Shown here in pieces: positions 1 to 8,157 of a DNA stretch of 64,000 nucleotides. The position numbers and the translations under genes are program-made. Source of the stretch: Pseudomonadota bacterium (GTDB lineage: Bacteria; Pseudomonadota; Gammaproteobacteria; Burkholderiales; Nitrosomonadaceae). Numbering within the stretch: the first letter of the stretch is position 1; every line of letters begins with the position of its first letter. Under the pieces are notes generated by a model. It did not search any database, was not told where the DNA came from, and saw nothing but the letters and a program-made list of their open reading frames with translations. The stretch covers positions 42,380-106,379 of the forward strand of contig JAFEGA010000018.1 of NCBI GenBank assembly GCA_018240285.1. The letters run 5' to 3'.

Positions 1-1110
1 GTCGGCAGTTTGAGCGGCAACGATAGAGTCTCCGGCGATGCGGGTAACGATATTGTTTATGGCGGTGCCGGTAATGATATTTTGAGCGGCGGCACCGGCA
101 ACGACCGGCTCAATGGCGGTTTCGGTTTCGATATCGCAACCCAGGCGGGGCAATTATCCGATTACCGGGTTACAGTACACGGCAACGCGGTCACGCTGAC
201 ACAAGCGAATGGCGAAACCGATACCCTGACCGATGTCGAATTAGTCCGGTTCGCCAGCGGCTCTAGTCTGGCCATTGCATATTCCGAGGCTGAAGCAGTT
301 GCTCATCATTTGGCCAGAACCTGGCTGGGGCGCGACTTGACGGTTGCGGAAGGGAGCGCAGTGCAAAACTGGGCAGGCGCAACAGCGGAGGATATTTTAG
401 CGACCTTCCGCAGCTTGCCGGAAACAATCGAGCTGGGATTGCAAAACAAAACCGGCAGTGAACTGCTGGCCGGCTGGGATACCGATCCAACGATTATCCG
501 GGTCAATGCCGTGCGCGACTTTACCGGCGGCGATGAAAACAATCAGGGTTATTTACCGCTCGGCTTGGCTACGAATGCGGATGGCGGCGCGGGTTATGAT
601 GTATTGCGCATGCCAGGCGGCCGTAACGATGTACACCTGGAATTTTCCGGCGATCGTTTGGAACTGACGCAACTCAGCGACGGCGCCATGCTGAGCCTGA
701 AAAACGCGGAAATGATCGAATTCGACAACCATGAGGGGGTCGTAATCGCGCATAATCAAGTCGAAGGTATTCTGGCGCGCTTGGCGCATAGCTTCTTTAA
801 CCGCGATGCCACCGTACCAGAATGGCAACTCGGACTCGAAACGCTACAACAGCCTTACGATGCCAACGCCATTCTGGATTGGTTCCAGCAACGCGCCGGT
901 TTGCAAGAGCTGTCCGATACCGGTTACATCCAGGCGATTTACAACCATACACTGGGCCGGCCAGCAACAGATGCCGAGCTCAGTGCGCAATTAGCACGGC
1001 TGGAAAGTCATGCGATCGATCGCAACTGGCTCACGGTCGAAATCGCACAAAGCGCCGAAGCTACCGCGCATCTGACCGGCAGTGTGATGCTGCAGGAAGG
1101 CTGGATATAA
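1..1110 (+). CDS. RTX calcium-binding secreted protein with DUF4214-type C-terminus (5' end outside window)
   Basis: The reading frame is open from the first base, so the N-terminus lies upstream of the window; a TTG at position 10 is unlikely to be the real start. The visible part opens with four glycine/aspartate nonapeptides of the form GNDxxxGGx, the calcium-binding RTX repeat (about residues 6-42). Two helical blocks follow, around residues 95-150 and 250-360, containing phrases such as LARTWLGRDLT and YNHTLGRPATDAEL. These resemble DUF4214 domains, which often follow RTX repeats in type I-secreted bacterial proteins. The protein ends in a short hydrophobic tail (MLQEGWI), as many such substrates do. 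No ABC exporter, membrane-fusion protein or TolC homologue is present in the window. A hairpin follows the stop codon. The family call is fairly firm; the function (adhesin, S-layer or enzyme) cannot be told from this part. Confidence 0.8.
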   Translation, partial: VGSLSGNDRVSGDAGNDIVYGGAGNDILSGGTGNDRLNGGFGFDIATQAGQLSDYRVTVHGNAVTLTQANGETDTLTDVELVRFASGSSLAIAYSEAEAVAHHLARTWLGRDLTVAEGSAVQNWAGATAEDILATFRSLPETIELGLQNKTGSELLAGWDTDPTIIRVNAVRDFTGGDENNQGYLPLGLATNADGGAGYDVLRMPGGRNDVHLEFSGDRLELTQLSDGAMLSLKNAEMIEFDNHEGVVIAHNQVEGILARLAHSFFNRDATVPEWQLGLETLQQPYDANAILDWFQQRAGLQELSDTGYIQAIYNHTLGRPATDAELSAQLARLESHAIDRNWLTVEIAQSAEATAHLTGSVMLQEGWI

Positions 1111-1113
1111 CAC

Positions 1114-1154
1114 AGCGAGAAATCTTTAACGATCAACGTAATAGATTTCTCGCT
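1114..1154 (+). terminator. Hairpin after the RTX gene
   Basis: A perfect 12-bp inverted repeat (AGCGAGAAATCT at 1114-1125, AGATTTCTCGCT at 1143-1154) with a 17-nt loop starts three bases after the RTX stop codon. There is no clear T-tract, so it may be a weak terminator or a 3'-end stabilising hairpin. Confidence 0.5.
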
Positions 1155-1187
1155 TTGCTCGAAACAGCACTTATTCAAAAATTCCTG

Positions 1188-1333
1188 AAGGAAGTGCTGA
1201 AAAAAGTAGCGAGCAATGGTTAGGCAAGGCGGAATCAGATGAAAAAGCGCAGCTTACGAATAGTCAATGAGTACTTGAATCTGATTTCAACACAGCATGA
1301 CCAAGCGCAGTAGTTTTTCAAAGCTTCCTTAAG
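1188..1333 (-). repeat. MITE-like repeat, copy 1
   Basis: An approximately 146-bp element with imperfect inverted ends: AAGGAAGTGCTGAAAAA on the left, and the reverse complement of the right end reading AAGGAAGCTTTGAAAAA. Its interior matches the element at 58545-58693, which lies in the opposite orientation, and its left part matches 31531-31598. It has no coding capacity. The stop codon of the minus-strand 415-aa gene falls inside its right end. Confidence 0.7.
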
Positions 1334-2576
1334 GCTTATAGATTGCATAACCGCGCCCAAGTCCTTGGTAGTCAACAGCAACAGAGTTAGTAGGTTTAAA
1401 TGCGCCCTTATCGATAAAATCCACGCCCATTTCTTTGTAAAAACGTAATTGACCCTTGTGCTGCGACAGTTCGACATGCATCACTACCGGATTAAATACC
1501 GCACCGCTCGTATCGGTATTTTTTTCACCCTCATGTACCGAACCGGTTCCGGGTGGCGCGGCATAAACCGGTTTTCCTGCTGCCCTGGCAAGATGCATTG
1601 CATACAGATTACTCATCAACGCCCGCAATTCTTCACGTTCTTTACCGAGCGCAGCATCCAGTTTGGCGCGATATTGTTCTTCTTTCTTGGTTAATGAGAC
1701 TTTGCCTTTTGCTTTTGCCTGCAGAATCAGCAATTGCGGATAGCGGCTCGCTTCACACCCCCAAACAACCAGAAACGCATCATTTGTAAATGCAGCCTGA
1801 AACTTGGCCAGATTCTGACCGCCAAAAACATGAACCAATTCGGAATCTGTGAAATCGTCCCGCCGCGCATCTTTATCAAATTGCTTTCGCTTGTAGTTAG
1901 GCGTATTCACGATTACCGGACCATCGGCAATCGCGTGTCCAATAAAATGCACTTCACACAACGATGCAGCCGGTTGCGTTGCTGCAATCTCATACAAATC
2001 GGATACGGACATGCTATTTTCCTTACCGCCCGGCCATTTGTCGTAATCGGCTTTGGAAATATCCCCGTCTTCGCTGCTAGTTAATTGCTTGGCCAGCTCA
2101 TGCGCACCGCTATAGTACAATCTTGAATTCACGAGCTTTTCCGCTGGAGACACTTTTAGCTTCAAGATGCCGTTGATATTGTAGCGGTAATTCTTGGCCA
2201 GCAAGGCATCGCGTTTTGGCTGCAAGGTTTGTCCATCTTTCGCTCCGCCCTTTTTGAATTCAGTAAATGTTCCTTTGAGAAAATCGAAGATGACGATACG
2301 TTCGGCCTTACCTTGTTGCAGCAAATAATCTTTGTAATTTTTCGCCATTTTCAGATAGGTCGCAGGGTTCTTTTGCGGATCCTCATTGGCCTGAGATTTA
2401 CGCGGGTAATTAACCTGAGCAACCAGCAATACCGTGCGTGCATTTGCAACGATACTGGGTTGTTCGATTTGCTCAATGGTCTGCCGGGTAATGGGCTGAA
2501 TGGCGCTTATCACACCCTGCCGTGCGGGTTCAATCATCGGTTTAACCGGCTGGTTTGGCTGGTTGATGCGCATCAC
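1329..2576 (-). CDS. Uncharacterised 415-aa protein with a possible caspase-like His/Cys dyad
   Basis: I do not recognise a named family. The N-terminal 45 residues are proline/glutamine-rich and look unstructured. A hydrophobic strand follows (TVLLVAQVNYP, residues 48-58). The segment VHFIGHA places His214 after a beta-strand, and FLVVWGCEA places Cys274 after another, 60 residues later. This strand-His ... strand-Cys layout is like clan CD cysteine peptidases (caspase/CHAT type), but the usual QxC context is absent, so a protease role is only an inference. Residues 290-320 are charged and likely helical. There is no signal peptide. The gene lies 12 bp downstream of the 940-aa gene on the same strand, so the two are probably co-transcribed. 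Its stop codon lies inside a repeat element, so the original C-terminus may have been altered. Confidence 0.7.
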   Translation of the reverse strand: MMRINQPNQPVKPMIEPARQGVISAIQPITRQTIEQIEQPSIVANARTVLLVAQVNYPRKSQANEDPQKNPATYLKMAKNYKDYLLQQGKAERIVIFDFLKGTFTEFKKGGAKDGQTLQPKRDALLAKNYRYNINGILKLKVSPAEKLVNSRLYYSGAHELAKQLTSSEDGDISKADYDKWPGGKENSMSVSDLYEIAATQPAASLCEVHFIGHAIADGPVIVNTPNYKRKQFDKDARRDDFTDSELVHVFGGQNLAKFQAAFTNDAFLVVWGCEASRYPQLLILQAKAKGKVSLTKKEEQYRAKLDAALGKEREELRALMSNLYAMHLARAAGKPVYAAPPGTGSVHEGEKNTDTSGAVFNPVVMHVELSQHKGQLRFYKEMGVDFIDKGAFKPTNSVAVDYQGLGRGYAIYKP

Positions 2577-2588
2577 AGCAATAATGCT

Positions 2589-5411
2589 TTAAAGCTGCCG
2601 CCCGGTTTTCGGATCGTACGCCACTGGCACCGGTACGACCTGATCGGTCGGCAGCACTTCCACCCATTGATCGAATACCTCGAAATCTTCACCGCCCTGC
2701 AACGCACGGAAACCGCCTTGCAGCGGATAAAAACCATGTTCATACACCTTGTCCACCGGCGTCGCCGATACGCGGTTATCGTCGTTGATCTCATCACTCG
2801 GATAACGCCCCACTTTCATCGACTTGGCGTGCTTGTCGGCGACCACATCGCATAAATGGTTGATGGCGTCGCGAATCGTCACGTTCGGCCCGCTGTGCGG
2901 AATTTTGCCCAGCTCGTCGAGCGGCGCAACGTAATTGTCATCCAGCCCGTCGGTACCTTCCACATGCAGCCGTTGCAGCCAGTTCATGGCCGCGCGTTCC
3001 TTGCCGGGCCGGATCGGAATCACCGCTTTAACCCACGGTGCATTCAGGAACGCATTGCGCATGTTGTCGCCGTCGAGCTGCAACAGCCAGCCCAGCGATG
3101 CGCCCAGCTTGGCGGGATCGGATTCCTCGGTGATGTAATAGTTATCCACGCGGTTGTCGTGCGTCCCGCCCCAGGAGACGGTATCCATCGATGCAATTTG
3201 CGTATTCTCGATAGCGGATGCCGCGGCTGTGACCAGGTTTTTCGTCAATTTGGCCTTGATTTGCGCATGCACCGAACCACCCGCCGGTGCGGCTGCGGGC
3301 ACGACAGTAGACGGTTTGCGGATACCGCCCAAGCCCTGATGGCTGCGATGCAGGCGCGGCCGCCACCATTCCGGCGCAACAAAGTACAGCATTTTGTCGA
3401 TGTCGAAAATCGTGTTGAGCAGTTCCGACACCACGTGCCGCGTACGGTCGTCCGGCATCGGCAAGCCCTTGGTCAGCATGTCTTGGATCAGGCAGCGGTA
3501 CACCACGATGCGCTCTTCCTCGCGCAAATCCTCATACTTGCGCGGCTCAACGCGCGACATTTTGTTGATGCGGTCGCGCGCCGCTTCGACAAATGCCTGT
3601 TCGTACTCGAACTTGGATTTTTCGTTGAACTCCTTGATCTTCTGCTCGTTCTGCGCGGTGACTTCGTCGTTCAGCTTTTTGGTTGGCTGCCAGGTAATCT
3701 TGGCCACCACACGCAGCGGCGAAACATTGCGGAAGTTCACATGTTTGACCCTGACGGAAAAACGGATCGCGCCGGGTGTGTCTTCCTGCACTTCGTCCAA
3801 CTGCAAGCGGATATCGTTGCCGCCATAATCGAAACTGATGAAACCGGCTTCGCCGTATTCGTAGCCCGGCTGATCGCATTGCGCCTTGAAGCCGCCAAAC
3901 TTCCATTGAATCTGTTCCGGTTCACCTTCGTTGGTATCCAGATTGACTTCCTTGCCTTCGGCGTACACTTCGTCCATGTCGTCTTCCGGCAGCGTGTCTT
4001 CAGTCTTCGGCACGAACGGAATGTCGATGTTCAAGTCGGTCGTCACCGGCTGCGGCATCGGAATCGCTTCCGGCGGCGGTATCTCACCCACCTCGGGGCC
4101 TTTGGCCAAGTGCACGAGTTTAGCAATCCCCAATTGGCGGCCCGGATCATCGACATACGTTTGCCAGCACAAATACGTGCCGATGTCCTGCACCTGCACG
4201 CCGACTTGGCGCATTTTGCGGCGCATTTCGTAATTGAGCAGATCGGGCGTGGTGTTGTTCAGCACATAGCGCTTGCTCGAGGTATCGGTGGTTTCGGTGA
4301 CGGTGCGGAACGTCGATTTGTAGTTTTTGCGGATTTCGGTGGAAATTTTCTCGGTCTGCTGGCGCATGTGCTTGTGCGTGACTTCACGCGCCTTTGATTG
4401 CGTATTAGCCATGTCGATGCTGGCGGACGCGCTGGCGCTGCCGCCGATCCAGCTCTGGTTGGCGGTGGCGTTCATGCCGAATTTGGTGTCGGACTTGTTG
4501 TCTTCCTTCACCGCCTGCGACAATTCATCTTCCTCGGTCAGCGATTTCTCGGTCTTGAGCGTCGTCTCCAGCGCTGTTTCCATCGTGCGTTCGACCAGTG
4601 TGCGGCGCGTACTCACTTCGACCAGCTCCACGCTGCTGCCCGGACTGAGCCACACATGCCCCACCGCCGGACCAAGAAACGTGTCGAATTCAAAGAAATA
4701 CTGCCGGAACAAATGCACGATGCCGATCGGCGACAGCCCGGCGCGATCGAGATCCTTGAACGGATCCATGTAGTCGAGCGGATCCTTGAAACTGAGCAGC
4801 TTTTGCAGATTCGCCAGTTGATTGTCTTGCTTGTAGAACAACTGCTTGAGGGTCTCGTACTGCTTGGTTTGCTTCAAGTGCAGCACATAACCGGCGACCG
4901 TGGATTCGCGCTGCAACTGCTCCGCCGCCAGTTCGTTGGCGGCTTCCACGCTGCGAGGATTCGCCCGCGCGTCCTGCGCGGTCTTGTACCACTCGGTCAC
5001 CTTGGGAATCACCTCTTGGTTCAATGCCGTCTTGATGCGATCGGCATCGATCAGCCTGTCCCAAATGCGCTCGTCGTAACGCTCCAGCGGCGGCAACTCG
5101 CGCGTCAAATTCTCGATGACGAAACTGCCCATTGCACCATAGGCCCCCTTGCGCGGCACATCGCCGCTGCCGTTTTCCAGACGCGAGATCTTTTGCAGTA
5201 CACCGCGTTCGTCCAGCACCATCTCGAAATTACCGCGGAAACGCTTGAACAGTTGCTCGCGCGCTTTGCTCAAATCCGCGCTGAACCCCTGTTCTATGCG
5301 CTGCCTGATACGCTTCGATTTCCACCCGATCATCGGCTGGTACACGCCGAAGATCTCGCTATCGTAAGGCAGGATATTTTTGTAGCGCGAAAAGTCGTTG
5401 ATTTTTCTCAT
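2589..5411 (-). CDS. Large uncharacterised protein (940 aa), first gene of a two-gene unit
   Basis: The start at 5411 is preceded by a good Shine-Dalgarno sequence (AAAGGAGCG). No signal peptide or membrane segment is visible, so the protein is probably cytoplasmic or delivered by another route. Residues 1-210 are charged and mostly helical. Residues 245-275 contain GHVWLSPGSSVELVEVSTRR. Residues 275-375 are a Lys/Glu/Thr-rich coiled-coil-like stretch interrupted by a small-residue patch (GGSASASASI). Residues 380-435 form a compact block (RYVLNNTT, MRQVGVQVQDIGTYLCWQ). A proline/acidic linker spans 440-500, followed by a beta-rich part (500-575), a helical part (585-680) and a C-terminal domain (740-940). 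I recognise no Pfam-type domain with certainty. The long reading frames on the opposite strand are rich in His/Arg/Val and look like codon shadows. Confidence 0.75.
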   Translation of the reverse strand: MRKINDFSRYKNILPYDSEIFGVYQPMIGWKSKRIRQRIEQGFSADLSKAREQLFKRFRGNFEMVLDERGVLQKISRLENGSGDVPRKGAYGAMGSFVIENLTRELPPLERYDERIWDRLIDADRIKTALNQEVIPKVTEWYKTAQDARANPRSVEAANELAAEQLQRESTVAGYVLHLKQTKQYETLKQLFYKQDNQLANLQKLLSFKDPLDYMDPFKDLDRAGLSPIGIVHLFRQYFFEFDTFLGPAVGHVWLSPGSSVELVEVSTRRTLVERTMETALETTLKTEKSLTEEDELSQAVKEDNKSDTKFGMNATANQSWIGGSASASASIDMANTQSKAREVTHKHMRQQTEKISTEIRKNYKSTFRTVTETTDTSSKRYVLNNTTPDLLNYEMRRKMRQVGVQVQDIGTYLCWQTYVDDPGRQLGIAKLVHLAKGPEVGEIPPPEAIPMPQPVTTDLNIDIPFVPKTEDTLPEDDMDEVYAEGKEVNLDTNEGEPEQIQWKFGGFKAQCDQPGYEYGEAGFISFDYGGNDIRLQLDEVQEDTPGAIRFSVRVKHVNFRNVSPLRVVAKITWQPTKKLNDEVTAQNEQKIKEFNEKSKFEYEQAFVEAARDRINKMSRVEPRKYEDLREEERIVVYRCLIQDMLTKGLPMPDDRTRHVVSELLNTIFDIDKMLYFVAPEWWRPRLHRSHQGLGGIRKPSTVVPAAAPAGGSVHAQIKAKLTKNLVTAAASAIENTQIASMDTVSWGGTHDNRVDNYYITEESDPAKLGASLGWLLQLDGDNMRNAFLNAPWVKAVIPIRPGKERAAMNWLQRLHVEGTDGLDDNYVAPLDELGKIPHSGPNVTIRDAINHLCDVVADKHAKSMKVGRYPSDEINDDNRVSATPVDKVYEHGFYPLQGGFRALQGGEDFEVFDQWVEVLPTDQVVPVPVAYDPKTGRQL

Positions 5412-5692
5412 GACGGACGCTCCTTTCGTTGAACATGCCGGTAGGGATTAGGAACACATCGGTTTACGACTATAGGCAAATCTGTGCAACCCGTCAAACT
5501 GCAGGAATCACGTCCTTGCTATCCTAGACTGGCAGCGTGTAAACACCGCAGAGATTAAATCGATTTGCTTGAAGTTAAAGCAGATTTTTATATACAGCAG
5601 CTAGTGCTTGAAAATCAGTTTGAGATGATTTTGGAGAAAGCTTCATGCAAACAGAGTTTACATACAAATATGTCGATTTAAGCCACTAATAT

Positions 5693-6499
5693 TTACCACT
5701 TCTGCAGATCATCATAATGAATTATAGGTAAAGGATTTTCCTTAAATTGAACCAAGCGCTCTTCAGAATCATTTGGAATATCAAGAAAATAATTTAGTAA
5801 CTTAATTCGAATATCCTCATTTGGAACAACAACCATATTCACATCACTACGATTAAACTTGTAATGAGCTACACCACTGCTCTCTTCAACAATACCAAGT
5901 TGCAAATCAACAGTTGACGGAACAAGTCGCCATTCTCGCTCTTTATAGTAAAGATCAATTTCTTTAGTTTCGTCACGAGCAGGACCAAGATCACCCATTT
6001 CTTTATCAAAAGAAAAGGCATAGATCGCACTGTTTACATATTGATTCAGCACTTCTGTAGTAAACACAACTTCTCCATCTTTATTCATAAGCTTAAACTC
6101 AGAATCATTCGCTAACTGATTACGTATTGCCATCATGAACTTAAATTGATCCCAAAGATGCCAATAGGGAACTCCTCGTCTTTCATTATTATGATTACTT
6201 GTGGCGTAGTCGACAAAATATCTTGCTGGATTACCACCAGAATTTTTCACAAATGACTTTTTGAATCCAATGCCAAATTTACCGTAAATAGACGTATGAT
6301 CATCGCATTCCTTCAAAGGAATATCTGTAAAACAAATAACTTGATTAAAGACAAATGCACCATCTGGGAACTTAACTTGCATGGCAGAAGTACGCAATCC
6401 TTGTTCAAATATCTGCTTACATACCTCAAGCTGTATCAAAGGATTTTCTTTATTAGAACGAGCAAGAAAATGTATAAGATTGTCGGAAATTATAGACAT
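5693..6499 (-). CDS. AbiGi-type abortive-infection family protein (putative antitoxin), orphan
   Basis: A 268-aa protein with the pattern I associate with the AbiGi family (PF10899): an N-terminal LIHFLARS segment, then VICFTDIPLKECDDH, then YGKFGIGFKKSF and a downstream NPARYFVDY. In the lactococcal AbiG phage-exclusion system, AbiGi is the partner of the toxin AbiGii. No AbiGii-like gene lies on either side: the downstream gap (5412-5692) holds no convincing gene and the next gene upstream is an aminopeptidase. The gene is clearly more AT-rich than its neighbours, which suggests horizontal acquisition. The start is the ATG at 6499, directly before SIISDN. The family assignment is from memory of motifs, not a search. 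Confidence 0.65.
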   Translation of the reverse strand: MSIISDNLIHFLARSNKENPLIQLEVCKQIFEQGLRTSAMQVKFPDGAFVFNQVICFTDIPLKECDDHTSIYGKFGIGFKKSFVKNSGGNPARYFVDYATSNHNNERRGVPYWHLWDQFKFMMAIRNQLANDSEFKLMNKDGEVVFTTEVLNQYVNSAIYAFSFDKEMGDLGPARDETKEIDLYYKEREWRLVPSTVDLQLGIVEESSGVAHYKFNRSDVNMVVVPNEDIRIKLLNYFLDIPNDSEERLVQFKENPLPIIHYDDLQKW

Positions 6500-6605
6500 A
6501 GTGGATATAGTTTATTCTGATGAATCGTTCATTTGAAGTACTTCGCTTGCTTCCATTCCAGAAACAAGCGGCAATTTAGGCATGTTCAGGAATTTGTTGC
6601 CAAGC

Positions 6606-7910
6606 CTAATCACCAAAAAACCGCCTCAACACCTTAATCATATACCCATGATCCTGCACACCCGCGCTCTCGCGCACGCTGTGCATGGCCCACATCGGGC
6701 AGCCGACGTCGACGCTGCGGATGCCGAGTTTCGCCGAGGCGATCGGGCCGATGGTGCTGCCGCATGGCAGGTCACTGCGGTGCGTGTAGCGTTGATGAGG
6801 AACGCCCGCCTCTTCGCACCATTGAATGAAACGCGCAATCGATACGCTTTCGGAGCTGTAGCGGCGGTTGGCGTTGGATTTGATCACCGGGCCTTTGTTG
6901 ACGAAAACGCGGTGATCGGCGTCATACGCAGCGGGAAAATTGGGTTGGTAGGCGTGCGCCATGTCGGCGCTGATCAGAAAACTCTGCGCCAGCGCCCGCG
7001 CGCTGTCTTCGCGCTCCGTTGCGGTGGCGATGTGGATGCGCTGCAAGACATCGGCCAAAAAGCTGCCGCCCGCGCCGATATGGCTTTCGCTGCCGATTTC
7101 CTCGTGATCGAAAAACGCGCACACCAGCGTGCTTTGCGCGGAATCCAGCACGGTATCGTCGAGCAACGCTTGCAATGCGGCGTGGCAGGAAGCGAGGTTA
7201 TCGATCTGGCTGTCGGCGTAGAACTCCTGATTCGCGCCCCAAAATACGCCTTTCTGCGTATCGTAAACCGCCAGATCCCACGACAATATTTGCGCGGCAT
7301 CGATGCCGGATGCTTGCGCCAGCAACTCGAGGAAATACGGTTTCGGCAACTGCTCGGCGGTCAATTGCGCCAACAGCAGCGGCAGTTCATTTTGTTTATG
7401 CAGTTTCAACCCATCTTCGTTGACGCCGCGATTCATGTGAATCGCCAGATTCGGCAGGCGCAGCAGCGACTGATCGAAGCGCACCGGCTTGTGCCTTAGT
7501 TGTTTGCCGTCTTCGAGAAAGCTGATGCGCCCGGCCAGGCTCAAATCGCGGTCGGTAAAGGTCACGAGAATAGGCCCGCCGTAAATCTCGACACCCAGCC
7601 GCGCCAGACCGTCGCTGACCGTCGCACCGTTCGGCCGGATGCGGAATCCCGGCGAATCGGTATGCGCGCCGACGATCCGAAATCCCGATTCGGCAGGCGT
7701 TTTGCGCCCCACCACAAACAACACGATCGACGAATCGTCGCGCACCACGTAATAGCGCCCGCCCGCTTGCAACTGCCATTTGGCGGTTTCATCGAGGCGC
7801 ACGAAGTGAAACTTTTGAATCGCCGTTTCGACCGAAGCCACCGCGTGCCACGGGCTCGGACTGTTGTCGATGAAATCGAGTAAATGCTTTACTTGTTGTT
7901 TAGCTGTCAT
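6606..7910 (-). CDS. apeB: M18 family aminopeptidase
   Basis: A 434-aa zinc aminopeptidase of family M18 (DAP2/aspartyl aminopeptidase type), which removes N-terminal residues from cytoplasmic peptides. Visible family landmarks are HTDSPGFRIRP with metal-ligand His83 and Asp85, FFDHEEIGSES with the catalytic and metal-binding Glu pair, VNKGPVIKSNANRRY, and the C-terminal MWAMHSVRE with a metal-ligand His. Length and motif order match full-length bacterial members (about 430 aa). It is a lone gene, divergent from the L,D-transpeptidase gene. It ends 107 bp before the start of the AT-rich AbiGi-type gene. Confidence 0.93.
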   Translation of the reverse strand: MTAKQQVKHLLDFIDNSPSPWHAVASVETAIQKFHFVRLDETAKWQLQAGGRYYVVRDDSSIVLFVVGRKTPAESGFRIVGAHTDSPGFRIRPNGATVSDGLARLGVEIYGGPILVTFTDRDLSLAGRISFLEDGKQLRHKPVRFDQSLLRLPNLAIHMNRGVNEDGLKLHKQNELPLLLAQLTAEQLPKPYFLELLAQASGIDAAQILSWDLAVYDTQKGVFWGANQEFYADSQIDNLASCHAALQALLDDTVLDSAQSTLVCAFFDHEEIGSESHIGAGGSFLADVLQRIHIATATEREDSARALAQSFLISADMAHAYQPNFPAAYDADHRVFVNKGPVIKSNANRRYSSESVSIARFIQWCEEAGVPHQRYTHRSDLPCGSTIGPIASAKLGIRSVDVGCPMWAMHSVRESAGVQDHGYMIKVLRRFFGD

Positions 7911-8157
7911 GATTCGGATCTGGATTTATTTAGCTTGCTCAGTTGGTTAGTCGATGATTGCGGTTGCATTGCGCCGCCAGAATATACGGAAAGCGGTTAC
8001 TTCAGTCAAATTGTACCGGGTGGATAGATACCTCGCGGCACAAACACGGAAATAAATGGTTATTGCGCCGTTCAGCCGCTGCATGAACGCACGGCATTGA
8101 TGATAGAATCCCGGCAACTTTACGATTACCATTCGCCTTTGCCAAGGAATTAGCCGC

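Noticed and set aside
2856..5432. Two long plus-strand reading frames (513 and 344 codons) opposite the 940-aa gene
   Set aside because: Their translations are rich in His, Arg, Val and Gln without recognisable motifs and mirror the codon pattern of the minus-strand gene, which has a good ribosome-binding site and sensible composition.
5565..5681. 39-codon frame in the gap between the 940-aa gene and the AbiGi-type gene (starts TTG)
   Set aside because: No ribosome-binding site, no ATG except deep inside, and no similarity I recognise; it could be a gene remnant but cannot be supported.
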